The notes beneath the pieces were generated by a model. It searched no databases. It was not told the DNA's origin and worked only from the letters and a program-made list of their open reading frames with translations. Shown piece after piece: positions 31,613-42,822 of a DNA stretch of 64,000 nt; within the stretch, counting starts at the first letter, position 1, and each line of letters starts with the position of its first letter. Position numbers and translations under genes: made by a program. Location: contig BCJU01000010.1 of assembly GCA_001600355.1 (NCBI GenBank), forward strand, positions 1 through 64,000. Direction: 5' to 3'. The DNA comes from Meira nashicola. Its lineage: Eukaryota > Basidiomycota > Exobasidiomycetes > Exobasidiales > Brachybasidiaceae.

Positions 31613-32758
31613 TTAATGTAGAAGCAATAAAGCAGAAACCAGAGCAGTGAATGTTAATGCACTTGCTGTAACGATTTTTGACCTTGTAACGCCATTTTTG
31701 CCATCACCAGAACCTTTACCTGAAGCGGATCCAGTGCTATTTGCTGCAGAAGCAGAGGCATCATTTGCAGCTGTTTGATTAAGCTTTGTGTTAAATAAGA
31801 CTGTATCAATCAAATGAATGACTCCATTATCTAAAAGTGCATCACTTCGAACAATTTTAGCAGATACATTTCCACTGCTAACGAAAAATGTACCATCACG
31901 ATTTGTGAAAGTTAAATTTTGACCTGAAGCTGAAGTTGCATTGATTGCAGTTTGATTTGTTGAAGAAGGTAATTGAGAGGAATATAAAATTGTACCATTG
32001 ATTAAATGATTTGCCATGATTGTACGCTGTTGTTGTGCTGAAGTTTTTGAGAATGCGTCATCAATATCTAAAAATGCTTGATCTGATGGGGCAAACAAGG
32101 TGATAGCATTTAATTGTTGAGTTGAATTGAATAATCCAACAGGATCAAGATGTTGCTCAAAAGCTGCGATACCTAATTGTGGAATTGTCGCACTTAGGTT
32201 TGTCGGTACATGTAAAACGGCATCAATTTGTTGAATCAGAACGGTATTATTAAAAATTGGACCATCTTTTGCAGCAGATCCATCATCGTTTGATGGAAAG
32301 TATGAAGTATATTGTACTTCTACAATTTCTTTTCGTCTTGCTGAATCTTCTTCTTGTGATAAAACGACAACTTGTTTTCTATTATTGTTCGCTGTCAAAG
32401 AAGAATTTGCAAACGTTGGAACGATTAAATGTGGGAATCCTGGAGGTGGAAAATCGGCTAGGCGAATTGTACCGTTCAAGATATGATAGGCAAATCTTTG
32501 TTGTAATTCTAAACTTGTAACATTGATATTGTCGTCTATTCCTAAATTTCCGAATGCTGTATCGCTTGGTGCCAATAAAGTTTTACTACCATTACTTTGA
32601 AGTAAAGAAATCAAAATAGGATAGCGATCCAAAAGAAAGGCAAGACTTTTATAATTGTTATCACGTAAGAAGGAAATGATTCCATTGGTATTGTTTGATT
32701 GGGCTAATGAACCCGTCAAAATGGCGAAAATTAGAAAAATAGGTAATTTTAACTGCAT
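31613..32758 (-). CDS. Secreted fasciclin (FAS1) protein, two domains, GPI-type
   Basis: 381 residues, intronless. A signal peptide (to about 19) precedes two FAS1 domains, about 22-180 and 190-325. Each opens with a LAPSD or FAPSD word (TLLAPSDTAFGNL, TLFAPSDQAFLDI) and ends near an IDAVLHVP or IDTVLFNT segment. A Ser/Ala/Gly-rich linker and a hydrophobic C-terminus (ALTFTALVSALLLLH) indicate a GPI anchor. FAS1 proteins mediate adhesion at the cell surface. Many Asn-x-Ser/Thr sites suggest N-glycosylation. Confidence 0.88.
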   Translation of the reverse strand: MQLKLPIFLIFAILTGSLAQSNNTNGIISFLRDNNYKSLAFLLDRYPILISLLQSNGSKTLLAPSDTAFGNLGIDDNINVTSLELQQRFAYHILNGTIRLADFPPPGFPHLIVPTFANSSLTANNNRKQVVVLSQEEDSARRKEIVEVQYTSYFPSNDDGSAAKDGPIFNNTVLIQQIDAVLHVPTNLSATIPQLGIAAFEQHLDPVGLFNSTQQLNAITLFAPSDQAFLDIDDAFSKTSAQQQRTIMANHLINGTILYSSQLPSSTNQTAINATSASGQNLTFTNRDGTFFVSSGNVSAKIVRSDALLDNGVIHLIDTVLFNTKLNQTAANDASASAANSTGSASGKGSGDGKNGVTRSKIVTASALTFTALVSALLLLH

Positions 32759-32832
32759 CTAGAAAAGATTAAAAGAATAAGAATAGTGTCTTTTATGTGG
32801 AAACGGGTAATCGATCCTTTCTCTAAATAGTT

Positions 32833-32843
32833 TTTTATATATA
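32833..32843 (-). promoter_or_regulatory. TATA box upstream of the fasciclin gene
   Basis: The minus strand reads TATATATAAAA, about 80 bases before the ATG at 32758. Confidence 0.5.
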
Positions 32844-33319
32844 CTTTTTCATTTAATCATCAACATTTCTACACAGCCTCTTTATATATACATCTTGAAA
32901 GGAATCGTTGAACAAGAGCCGAATAAGCGGTAATGAAATTCATCTATACGGATATTGATAGAAATAGTAGATGCAGAAAGCATTAAATCCACGTTGCCTT
33001 TACGTACGTTCATCATTAAGTCTATTAAAGGCTTAGATTTCCATTGTTCTCCTCCATCTTTACACGTCGTTCCTACCAACTTGCAAAGTGTCAAAATAAA
33101 CTTCCATTGTTCCTTGTTTCAAAGAGCTACGCCTAGAACATAGATCATCGATTTTTATTAGTACACTGCACTGAGGGGCTGCAGCGCCTACCTTGTGATT
33201 CTATTTCGTCATTCTGTATGACACGCGAACCCGCTCTATATTGTATTGTTTTATGCGGACGCGCGGGTATCAGATTCGGCCAACTGTGACTTTTTACAAG
33301 GCCAAGTCTCAAAAAGCCA

Positions 33320-33376
33320 GAATGCTGTGTAGCGCGCGCAGCGCGTGTGCATAGCGCCTGCGCAGCGCAAGCATTC
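33320..33376. repeat. Inverted repeat around GC-rich palindromic words
   Basis: The arms GAATGCT (33320-33326) and AGCATTC (33370-33376) flank a GC-rich centre with AGCGCGCGCAGCGCG and GCCTGCGCAGCGCAAG. The centre contains the recurring GCGCAGCGC word. It could fold into a hairpin in DNA or RNA and lies between two genes. Confidence 0.65.
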
Positions 33377-33942
33377 CGTTCCTGCAGTAATTATCAGAGT
33401 GGGAGGATCTTTATTGTGATGATAACCTTAAATAAGTTTAGTCCAGCTTAAGTAATAATGAATTTTGAGTATATACGTTATTCCGAGATGAGGACGACAC
33501 CTTTCTAATGACTACATATGCAAAGCTCCATCTGTGCATATGTATCATCACGTGCGCTTGCAATAGAGTTGAATGAGGGACTTCTTCTATCCTATCTCGT
33601 TTACACAACTAAATGTATAATTTTGGAAAGCTATTGTGCTGCAACTGGAGAGATTAAGCAAGATCTGACATCCTAATAAAAATAGTCTATGGCTCAAACG
33701 GAGAAATGCCATCAACATATATTATAAATCCTTTGTACACCTGTGTGGTTGCTATAACATAAACACTTTACACAACATTTGCTTCAAAGAATCGTAACGT
33801 ATGTTGCTATTCACCTTTTGACGCATGTCTTTAAATTTGTCTTCACTTCGGGTTAGCTCGGACTTTCCGAGATGCCGCGCTTACTGAGTCATTAGCGTGA
33901 TTTTTTACTGGCTTCTGTAATTTAGCCTGAGCTTTCAAATTC

Positions 33943-33957
33943 TATATATATATATAA
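33943..33957 (+). promoter_or_regulatory. TATA box of the MFS transporter gene
   Basis: TATATATATATAAGG lies about 90 bases before the inferred ATG at 34046. Confidence 0.5.
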
Positions 33958-34045
33958 GGGAAGCAATAAGCTTTTGTTTCACTTCTTATTATTACCCCGC
34001 AATTAAGTTACGTCCGAGTAAGACAAAGTATATATTCCATGGAAT

Positions 34046-35537
34046 ATGCAGGGAAGCAATCTAGGAGAAGTAGCTAACTATCCGAGAGTGTCGATGGAGA
34101 TGCAAAATCGCAATATTAGAGAGACAAGAAATGATTCACCTGTCGAGATTCAAGCGCAAATTTCTACCTGGTGAGTGGGTGAAATGATTATCCAAAAAAA
34201 AGAATTGCTGATTAAAAATTGTTATTTTCTCAAGGTCTTCTTGCTTGATCTGTCTTTCTTGTTTTACTATAATTTTCACAGGATGCGGCACACTTTTCTC
34301 TTTTGGTGTCTTTCAAGAACTCTATCAAACAATGTCACTGGAAGCAGATAATCCTTTTAGTAAGCAAAATGCTGCTACTATAGATATAATAGGAACCCTT
34401 TCTGCTTCAATTATGACACTTTTTGCGCCATTCGCTACGGCCTGGTCTAAGCGTTATTCGCCTAGGATCGTTGTTTCAGGGGGAGGTTTTTTATTTTTTC
34501 TAGGTTGCCTTTTGGCAAGTTTCTCTCATACTCTTTGGCAATTCATTTTAACCCAAGGTTTACTAGTAGGATTAGGAATATGCTTTTCCTATATGCCTGC
34601 TATGGCCGTAGCGCCAACTTGGTTCAACAAAAAAAGAGGTTTTGCATTGGGAATAATGTCTGCAGGTACAGGAATAGGAGGTTTAGTATGGGCTCCTGGT
34701 TTACGTGCGTTAATCAATAATGTAGGATTTAGGAACGCATTACGGATCTCCGGCGCTATCACCGGTTTTTTGATTATTCTTGCCGGTGTTGTGCTTGATT
34801 GGGATCCAGAAACAAAATCCAGACTTTCTAATCAAAAAGCTGAAAATGGATCGCAACAGTTTCCTCTTTGGAAAGTCCCTCTTGTAGATATGCAATTAGC
34901 AAAAACACGAAGATTTTGGGCACATTTGATTGGTTGCGGTCTTCAATCGGCAGCGTATTATACTCCTGTTTTCTTTTTATCCGCTTACGCTCGCACTTTA
35001 GGATATTCTGCAGCTCAAGGTGCAAATTTTATCGCTATTAATAATGCATGTAATGCGATCGGTAAGATTTGTATAGGACTAATAGCAGATCGATTTGGAA
35101 GAATTAATACGCTTATTGTTACAACGATGATCAGCTCTTTTGGTATATTGATATTTTGGCTTCCTTCTTGTCTTTTTCAGCAAGATGGTCCAGCAAAAGG
35201 ACTATTCCTTGCGTTTACTTTATCTTATGGTCTTTTCGCCAGTGGTTATATTTCTCTTTTTCCAGCATCGTTGATTGAGCTATTTGGTTTCGCAGAATTT
35301 GCAAAAGTGAATGGATTTCTTTACATGGCAAGAGGCGTTACCGTTCTGTTTGGCACACCTCTTGCTGGCTTACTTATCAATCATAACGTAAATCTACAGC
35401 CAGGAAGTATGAAAGCTTCAGATTCTGGTTATTGGAAAATGGCAATAATGATAGGAGTGCTACTTTTTGCATCTTCAATTTCAGCATATTGTGCAAAATT
35501 CGATAAAAGAGTTCATTCTCATAGGCTCCAGGAGTAG
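34046..35537 (+). CDS. MFS transporter, monocarboxylate (MCT) family
   Basis: Two exons, 34046-34170 and 34235-35537, joined over a 64 bp intron (GTGAGT...CTCAAG), 475 residues. The joined reading gives a hydrophilic N-terminus and then a first helix ending CGTLFSFGVFQE, a hallmark of fungal monocarboxylate porters. About twelve helices follow, with GLGICFSYMPAMAV and the cytosolic signature WFNKKRGFALGIMSAGTGIGG. It would carry pyruvate-, lactate- or related acids across the plasma or an organelle membrane; the substrate is not predictable. Without the first exon the protein would lack its N-terminus, hence the spliced model. Confidence 0.85.
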
Positions 35538-35971
35538 TTAAAGGGACAGTAGCAATAATCTCAGCAAACGACTATGTAACAAGTTGGAGTTAAAGTGTAA
35601 TTTCATAGAATCTAGTAATACTAGTAAAATAAAAATCATGCAATTATTCACTCAGGCCTATCTCAAGCCATATTTCTAAGTCAATTCGGCTATATGATTC
35701 TACTATTGATCCGTTTATTGTATTCTGAAAGCAAGCTTTTTTCCCAATAATTCCCACCAATTTTGGGAATTTCGGACATTATGGACACTTACAAGAAAAA
35801 ACAAGTACGAATATTTGACTAATGACAAGCAGTACTAATATTCAAGTTGTATTAAAGGTTTATTTCAATATTTGAATTCAAGAAGGATTAAATAGAGCAG
35901 AATTAGGTGATAATAGTAAATTCAGGATTGAACAATAATCGTAACAATTCACAAATGAAGTCATTGAGACT
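35538..35971. other. Convergent 3' intergenic region
   Basis: 434 AT-rich bases between the convergent transporter and enoyl-CoA hydratase genes. No gene is seen. Confidence 0.45.
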
Positions 35972-37073
35972 TCATTTATTCTTCTTCAGAGTCGCTTTTG
36001 CAGCACTTCCTGGCGTCATGTCGGAAAAGGTGCCTTCCAAAAGAGGCTGGAATGCTTTTAAGCCATCTTTTGAGCCTAAAATACTGTCTATATTGTTAAC
36101 GTAATGTCGCATGGCTACATCAGCTTCAGGAACCAAAGCAAGGGCTGCGAAATGAGCTTCATTTTGCAGCATTCCATCGTCTAGACGTGTCGAAGTTCCG
36201 TTGTAAATTGAATCTTTTATCGCAGCAACTGCGGCTGGCATACGTCTTGCTAACCTGATTGCCCATTCTAGCGTTACTTTGTTTATCTCTTCAAATGAAC
36301 AAATTTTATTCACAAGACCAACTTTTAAAGCCTCTTGAGCGGTCAATAAAGGATTATCGATAGAAATTTCTAATGCTCGTGCTGAGCCAAGCATATTTTT
36401 TAGCATCAACGTTCCTCCTCCTCCAGGTAAGAGACCTATAGTTACTTCTGGTTGTCCTATTCCACTTCCACGAAGACCATTTTTAGAATCTCCTTCTGGA
36501 GGCGTATCTGCCATTACACGAAAATCGCATGCAAGAGCTAATTCACAACCACCTCCCATTGCCCTACCGTTCACTTTAGCAATTGTCACTTGAGGAATGC
36601 TACGAAGAAGTCGCGTACATTCATGATAAGAATTCAAATTTGACATTCCATGTAATATTGTTTTACGTGCAAGCCATCGAAGGCCAAAAGCATTAAGCAA
36701 GCGCTCAAATTTCAAAGCAAAACGTAAGAATAGCATCGATCGAAGAAGTCCCTTAAAAGGAAGTTTTTCCATCAAACTATATATTTCAGTCACATCGTAA
36801 TGTGAAGTAAAAATATCACGAATCCCTGATGAAATGATGACGGCACCATATTCTTTTGGGTTTAAAGAGCGTAGAATTGCGCTAATTCCATCTAAAATTT
36901 CGCCTGTAAGACTGTTTTGGAAAGGAATAAATTGTTAGTACATAATAGGATAAAGATCCTTGTGGCATTGTTCAGAATGGTACTCACAAATTGTATGGCG
37001 GGTTAAGAATTGTGATTTCCAAAACTCTCGGTCCTACTTTTTTCGATGTGACTTTCTTTTGTCCTTGTAACAT
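35972..37073 (-). CDS. Enoyl-CoA hydratase/isomerase family protein
   Basis: Exons 37073-36988 and 36911-35972 are joined over a 75 bp intron (GTGAGT...AACAG), 341 residues. The crotonase fold is clear: ISSGIRDIFTSHYDV (the CoA-binding loop), VNGRAMGGGCELALACDFRV (oxyanion hole), and QPEVTIGLLPGGGGT with Glu in the catalytic position. It would hydrate or isomerise an acyl-CoA, for instance in fatty-acid or branched-chain breakdown. The C-terminus (LKKNK) is no PTS1 signal, and the long N-terminus has no evident targeting peptide, so its compartment is open. Confidence 0.85.
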
Positions 37074-37687
37074 GTTGACGATGACCTTTATAAAAGTATT
37101 CTGATGGAGGTAAGAACTACATGATCAAGATCTGCCATACATTAACTTTTTATACTTTCTACCTACTTGTTTGTATGATAAAATTGACGCGTAAGCGGTG
37201 CGCTAAAATAATGCCTAAGTTTGAATTTCTTCCGTTCATGTGGGGAGAAGGCCGAGAATCTCGGTTTTCCTAAAAGCCAAAAATTAGAGAAGGCCGAAAA
37301 AATCGGCTTTCATGTGTACTAGCGGAGACTAAATCCATTCTTTAACTTTCACATGAAACATTTATCAAAGTAGTACCGATCTATTCTAATTAATCGAAGC
37401 GACAATCAAGACTTAATCGTATCCATATTCTATATGGAGAATCTCGCTTACCCCTAATCTTTTTGACAGATTAAGAAATATAGTATTATTCTTACCGGCA
37501 ATATATAGGATACTGTCCGGTTAAAATGTACTGCAGCACTGCGCAATGACATTTCTCACCGAACATGCGCAAACCCACAAACGCTTTTAAAGTTTTGAAT
37601 GTCATATTTTTTAAAGATGACATTGCCACACTAGCCCGGGATTCCGATACAGTAAAGATAGATTTATATATAAAATAAGCTATTAAG
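37074..37687. other. Intergenic with inverted words
   Basis: No gene is supported. Between 37245 and 37310 the text GGCCGAGAATCTCGGTTTTCC and a nearby GGCCGAAAAAATCGGC form short inverted repeats that could be stem-loops. Confidence 0.45.
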
Positions 37688-38539
37688 TCAAGCCACAAGT
37701 ACAGGGTAAACTCTCTTGTTGGTTGCGAGTTTCAAGAAAGCTCTGATTGTACAAATTTGTTTATATGCTAAAGCAAGCACAAGTATCCCAAAAATGATGT
37801 TACTCTGTAGAGATACGGTATAGGCAAACTTGATGAACCAACGATGACAGAGAAAGAGTAACGTAACTGGACGATTAATACAAGACAATAATGCGGACAG
37901 CCTTAGAAGTGATATGCGCAACTTTTCATCAGCTTCATTTGCCACAAAAGTCTGAAAAAGCAAGGTGGCATAGGTCAATTGCTCTAAAGTGCCTTGAAAT
38001 AACCAAATGTGTCCAATAATATCCGGATGAGGAAGCCTGAGAGTGATTTGAAGAACGAACATCGTAGCAACAAATGTCACTAAATGATGAAACAGAACAG
38101 GAAATGACATCGATCCAACAAATATATATTCAGCAATATAGCTTCCAATCAACCCAGAAGCTGCTGTAATCGAGTTCTGTCGAAATTTGAAAAGAATCAG
38201 AGGAAGGATATTTGACGATGTTTGGTAGGAAAGATATAATGCTATGCCTTGCACTTGCTTAAAAACAATATAAGTAATAGTGAGAATATGTACTAATCGG
38301 AAACATGTTGTCCTTTTACTACGTTCATTTAGCTTTTCCCATGTTTGATTGCCAAAGAAGGCGCTCGTAAATCCTATAAATCGGTAAACAATTTGCATCA
38401 AAAAGTATGAACGAACTGCAGCTTCAAGAAATTTTGCTAATAACATAGAAATCCTTTCAAAACCCTCTCGATTACTCAAAAAAGTTGATGTATGTTGTAA
38501 CATTTTCTGAATTTTTGAAGTTGAGAAAGGTTTGGTCAT
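37688..38539 (-). CDS. Multi-pass membrane protein, TLC-like (tentative)
   Basis: 283 residues, intronless. About six hydrophobic segments are seen. The segment YIAEYIFVGS..FPVLFHHLVTFV carries an E and an HH pair spaced as in TRAM-LAG-CLN8 (TLC) proteins, which act in ER lipid and sphingolipid metabolism. The first 60 residues (LSNREGFERISMLLAKFLE) faintly recall PEX11. Overall identity is uncertain, but the ORF is long and protein-like. Confidence 0.55.
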   Translation of the reverse strand: MTKPFSTSKIQKMLQHTSTFLSNREGFERISMLLAKFLEAAVRSYFLMQIVYRFIGFTSAFFGNQTWEKLNERSKRTTCFRLVHILTITYIVFKQVQGIALYLSYQTSSNILPLILFKFRQNSITAASGLIGSYIAEYIFVGSMSFPVLFHHLVTFVATMFVLQITLRLPHPDIIGHIWLFQGTLEQLTYATLLFQTFVANEADEKLRISLLRLSALLSCINRPVTLLFLCHRWFIKFAYTVSLQSNIIFGILVLALAYKQICTIRAFLKLATNKRVYPVLVA

Positions 38540-39468
38540 TATGATCCTGAGAAGAGAAAAGTTATACTCTATTTATAGTTTAGGATCTTCTCCAAATATT
38601 TTCTACTATAAACGTATACGACTCTACATATTTTGAAATTTCGTTATATTCGTCTGAGGACATATGGTAGAGAATGAAGAAAAATTATTATTCCGCCAAG
38701 GATGCAGTTACTCGATTTCTGAATCTAGGCCTTTTCCAACATTTAAGAAAGTATTGATAAGATATCACCATCAAGCAGATTTAATACATAACGGTCATCC
38801 TAATAAGACTACTTACATACAAAAATCAGGAAATCGTCCCGTATATGTGTCCGTTAGACGATTCATGTATGCTTGTACTGTTATGCATAATTTTCTAGAC
38901 CGCCGGATAAAAGTCTTTAATGACGGCTCAAGCGGATGTGTCTAGAGGTCTATTAGATGTAACGATTTTTCTTTTCAAGGAAAATATCGAGGTAAACAGA
39001 CGGTGCTATATACATAACTCTACTTCATTAATTTTACGTTCTAGAACTTTATTATTTAACGTCTACACAGATCTCTCGCCAGAATAGCTCAGCAGGAAAT
39101 GTATTTTTTAGCGCTCCCGGAAAGGTCAGAATATGTTAACACATAAGGCGTGCGCTGCGCAGCGCTATTACCAAAAGAAGGGTAAATCTGCTTTTAAGCC
39201 TAATATGGATATGATTTGTAAATTCTCGCTTGAATATAAAAAGACACGCTTTATGTATACCGGTATAGCGGCCCTTTATAAGAAATTTTTGTCGCCAAAC
39301 GATTCTATAGATTTATGCATTTACTTGCATATAGATGTAAGAAAGTACGGTACGTAGATCGTTGTGAAGAGGCGCAAGTCTTACGCAGATTCAAGGAGCA
39401 GTAATTCACGCCGCCAAATCTTTCTATTATACACAAATATAAGGAAAGCAAAATGATTTATTTTTGGA
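38540..39468. other. Intergenic with a transposase-like fragment and a GC palindrome
   Basis: It holds the possible transposase tail (38664-38945) and a perfect GCGCTGCGCAGCGC palindrome at about 39152-39165. An A-box-like TAGCTCAGCAGG at 39085 has no tRNA B box downstream. No intact gene is seen. Confidence 0.5.
38664..38945 (+). mobile_element. Possible Harbinger/PIF-type transposase C-terminal remnant
   Basis: 93 codons. The segment VRRFMYACTVMHNFLDRR resembles the end of DDE_Tnp_4-type transposases (typically ..AC.VLHNFL..). No DDE triad or terminal repeats can be seen nearby, so if this is a transposon it is a scrap. The match rests on one motif. Confidence 0.3.
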
Positions 39469-40902
39469 TTAAAAAAGAATTGATCTTTCCTTGTACAAAG
39501 TTGCGGAATCCAACACTTGACCTGAGGCAGAGGAAATAAAGTTGTGAGTCATATGAGTGATGTTATGGAATGTGAGTAGTGAATAACCGAATTTTGTATT
39601 ATTTGCGTAAGTGACATAACTTGGTAGAGGATTAGAAAGAGGATCTAAACCTTCAAAATGACCTGCAGCACCATTTGTTAGATAAAGTGGAGCTTTAGGA
39701 TTGTTTAAGCCATTTGGATCGGTAATATTTTTTGCAATTGGAGCATTCCTTTCCATTGCATGAACATGACCTGATAAGACAATGTCAACGTTATATTCGT
39801 TGAACAATGGTTCGAAAGCTGCTTGACATGTATAGCATAAACTGCTTGCAACATACCAAGGTCTATGACCTAAAGCAACAACCCAAGGTGTAATTGCCCG
39901 ATTGACAGATTTCAAATCTTGCTCGATCCATGCTAATTGAGCACCAGTAGGAGCAAATGGTCCTTCATTATCTCCTTGACCTCCTCCGAATGCATCAGGA
40001 GCGCCAGGGAAATCTGTTTCTGTAGTATAATGAATGTAATGAACCATTCCATAATTATAACTATACCAAAAGTTACCTACACCTTTTGAAATATCTGCAG
40101 GCATACGAAAACGGTTAATATACCCTGTAAAATTTGTTTGGCCAACAGGACAGATACTTTCCGTATATCCTTTCGTACCACCGTTGTCACAATTTGCTTC
40201 ATGATTTCCGACAGATACCATATATGGTTTAACGGAAGTAATGTTTTCTAATTGAGTATAAAATTCTTCATTAATTTGCTCATACACTTGAGGTCCTGTC
40301 GATAAATCAAAAGGTAAATAACCCAATAATTCTTCTTTTAACCAATAATCTGAATATGCAAAATCTCCTGGATGTAACAAAAAGTCAAATTGATCCAAAG
40401 TTGTCGATAATCTTTGAATAGTTGTAATTTCTCCTGGCGCTAAAGCAGGTGGATATTTTTCATTAAAAGATAAACCCAAAGCACCAAAAGTTCCCATATC
40501 TGCCACCATGGCAACCGTGTGAGGTGAACGATCACCATCTACACGAGAAGTTTTAAAGTTAAATGTTTGATTGGCAAATGAATTGCTTACGCTGTAGTAA
40601 TAGGTGGTATAGGGTAAAAGACCTTTTAAAACAACATGATTAAGATAAGTTGTAGAAGTTGGATAAGTGACCGATTCAGAACTTGAAGCTTGTTGCCAAA
40701 GTGTATAAGGTGTTAGACCATAATACACTGTTGGTTTATCTAATTTTGCATGAGTTGACCATGAAACTGTCATGCCAAACGAACCATGAAATGCGGTATG
40801 ATGTTGACTTGGACGAACATTATCATTGATAGATTGTGAACATAAAGCTGGTATGATTGCAGCAAAGGCAATAAAGACCATCAAAAGAGCACGTCCAATC
40901 AT
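39469..40902 (-). CDS. Secreted purple acid phosphatase
   Basis: 477 residues, intronless, with a signal peptide (to about 22). An N-terminal fibronectin-like sandwich (MTVSWSTHAKL..VYYG) precedes the metallophosphatase domain. All five metal-binding blocks are visible: VADMG, HPGDFAYSDY, VGNHE, VALGHRPWY and LSGHVHAMER. These hold the Fe-metal pair, and the Tyr in GDxxY gives the purple colour. It would release phosphate from organic esters outside the cell and is commonly induced by phosphate starvation. Several N-glycosylation sites are present. Confidence 0.93.
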   Translation of the reverse strand: MIGRALLMVFIAFAAIIPALCSQSINDNVRPSQHHTAFHGSFGMTVSWSTHAKLDKPTVYYGLTPYTLWQQASSSESVTYPTSTTYLNHVVLKGLLPYTTYYYSVSNSFANQTFNFKTSRVDGDRSPHTVAMVADMGTFGALGLSFNEKYPPALAPGEITTIQRLSTTLDQFDFLLHPGDFAYSDYWLKEELLGYLPFDLSTGPQVYEQINEEFYTQLENITSVKPYMVSVGNHEANCDNGGTKGYTESICPVGQTNFTGYINRFRMPADISKGVGNFWYSYNYGMVHYIHYTTETDFPGAPDAFGGGQGDNEGPFAPTGAQLAWIEQDLKSVNRAITPWVVALGHRPWYVASSLCYTCQAAFEPLFNEYNVDIVLSGHVHAMERNAPIAKNITDPNGLNNPKAPLYLTNGAAGHFEGLDPLSNPLPSYVTYANNTKFGYSLLTFHNITHMTHNFISSASGQVLDSATLYKERSILF

Positions 40903-40962
40903 TTTTTCACTTTAAAGAAGAGGTGGATGTTTGGTCCTAATTAAAAGATAGCCTCAATTACA

Positions 40963-40979
40963 TATATATATATTTATAT
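40963..40979 (-). promoter_or_regulatory. TATA-rich core promoter of the acid phosphatase gene
   Basis: The minus strand reads ATATAAATATATATATA about 60-75 bases before the ATG at 40902. Confidence 0.45.
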
Positions 40980-41597
40980 CTCACATGGAACATTAAAACT
41001 TTCGACACTTCTGAATCTTCTGAATCTTTTATCTGCATGCATGGCAGGGAACGTGGACTAGCGGGAATTCAATCTTAATTAATTTATTCATTATAAGTGC
41101 AGATCAGGAACTTAATTATTATTATATCTTTTTATTCGCGAAAATGTGTGTGCATATATGCAAGTTGAAAAACGCTAAGGAAGCAAGCAGCTGTGCCGAA
41201 TGTACCTGCGGGGCTTCTCACAAGCCGGCGGTTAAGTTTTTACTAACTGATTTTTCACAATGTTCAAAGCTTAGAGTAGGATTTCCTTCGTTTGATGCCG
41301 TGCCGCACAGCGCAAAGAAGGAAGCCAATTTCAAATTTAGTCTAAAATAAATTCCAAGATTGTGAAGTGTGTTTGTTATTGGAAAGTGCTTCTTGACCGA
41401 AAATAAAACGTAAACAGAGAGTTCGCTGAGAATAATTGAGCCACGAATTAAACAAAACAGAATAATTATATTTCTATTTTTATGAAGCCTACACCAATAC
41501 TGTCTGAGAGCGGTAACAGTCGTTATGTTATTTAGACCGTATACTCTTTGTCATTCTTCCTATGTACAAGGGACAGTGAAAGATTTTTGTTGGCTCT
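40980..41597. other. Intergenic, nothing recognised
   Basis: No supported gene. A 68-codon plus-strand ORF at 41144-41350 is Cys- and Lys-rich but has no upstream promoter signal or recognisable domain. Confidence 0.45.
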
Positions 41598-41984
41598 TCA
41601 AGTTGGTTTAGGAGGAAGAGGTTGACCTTGAGGATAAGATTGGTATTGCATACCAACAAACGGACTATCGGTGTATTTTGGAGAATTATCCTTCGAAGCG
41701 TCTTTATAAGAGGGTGGACTTCCTCCGCCGTGTGAAGAAATTTCATTAACGCCTTGATTGAGAACGGGTCTTGAAGCAAAAGAAAAATCTAATTAGAAAA
41801 GATAAACAATACACATTCCTTCATTCAAACCAACTCACCCATTCGCGCCGTATTGTGAATTCTTTGCACCCGAATCCTTTCCAGGTTCTGATTTACCCTT
41901 ACCAATTACGATAGGAGCGGGAGCAGCAAGAGATACTGCAAGCAGGACGAAACAAGAAATTGCAAGAAGTGAGAATGAACGCAT
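41598..41984 (-). CDS. Small secreted protein with a PPSY motif
   Basis: Exons 41984-41839 and 41769-41598 are joined over a 69 bp intron (GTGAGT...TTCAAG), 105 residues. The signal peptide is MRSFSLLAISCFVLLAVSLAAPA. The mature part is rich in Gly, Ser, Pro and Lys with no cysteine, carries PPSYKDASKD and ends PLPPKPT. It resembles the protein at 20154-20522 in length, secretion and PPxY motifs, suggesting a small family. Function unknown; a matrix or effector-like role is conceivable. Confidence 0.72.
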
Positions 41985-42371
41985 GATATAAATGAATAAA
42001 AGAAGTGACCAGCACTTTGAATAAAGAGAAAAAAGAAGAAACGAAGGAAATGATATTGCTGTAAAACAAAAGCAAAAATTATTGCTGCTTTTATACCTTT
42101 TAGATATGTTCCTGATTTGCCTGTCCTTCCAGATTTACGCCAAAGCACATGACAAAGGCAAAATTTCACTGCTTCCTCAAATGCACCAACGCCACACAAA
42201 ATAAACGCGAGGTACGCCAACTTATACCGCGCTAGCATCAATTGATGTGTGAATGTAAGATCCTCAGGAAAAATAGTTGAAGGCAGATACTTCAGCCTAT
42301 TTTCTATTCATTCGCATGGATTTTATGCATTTCCTAGTTCTTAATTCATTGATGTGTGAAATGAATATCGA
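41985..42371. other. Intergenic, nothing recognised
   Basis: 387 bases upstream of the small secreted protein. A minus-strand ORF (41906-42241) overlaps it in another frame and is not supported. Confidence 0.45.
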
Positions 42372-42822
42372 TTAAAGATCGCTGAATATAGTAATAATGA
42401 TACTTATAAGTAGCCAAACTGCTAGGATACGATTGGCGGATGTCAATCTCGGCGCACTGCTTTGAAGGTATGTCGTGGCAAGAGTAGTATCATTATTTGC
42501 TACTATCACAGCTCGATTATAAAGTTGTATCGATGGGTTGTAACGCAGGTCAGATAAGCAACTACCTCCGCCAACACATGTGCTCTCTTTTTTGTCATTG
42601 AGAAAAAGGCATAACGTGTAATTGAAGGGATTGATGAACCAAATAGTACTGTTGTCTGTCAAGCTAATTGTAGTCGCTTGTTCTTTATTAAAAGGTGTAC
42701 CGCCTTGAGGAAAGTAAGTAGTAGGTACGACAGATTTCGTTTCACCTTTAAAGCAAGTTCCAGTACTACCTATTGCTATTTGAGGAACATACCAAGGATA
42801 CTGATTATTTCCAAATTTTTAA
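42372..42822 (-). pseudogene. C-terminal part of a secreted, probably GPI-anchored protein
   Basis: An open frame of about 150 codons reads GNNQYPWYVPQIAIGST, CFKGETKSVVPTTYFPQGG and ends SAPRLTSANRILAVWLLISI plus ITIFSDL, a GPI-like hydrophobic tail. An in-frame stop lies just upstream and no ATG or signal peptide is in frame. A frame with MHRDNISLLRVEQLLSL (42827-43015) is adjacent but out of phase. Either an upstream exon is unrecognised or the gene is truncated. Confidence 0.45.

Larger units (their letters stand above)
32844..34045. other. Divergent intergenic region
   Basis: 1.2 kb between the fasciclin gene and the transporter. It carries the GC-rich hairpin at 33320-33376 and a TATA element at 33943, listed separately. 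Short ORFs at 32882-33143 are not supported. Confidence 0.5.

Noticed and set aside
39085..39160. tRNA-like A box (TAGCTCAGCAGG)
   Set aside because: No B box (GGTTCGANNCC) or acceptor stem pairing is visible at the right distance.
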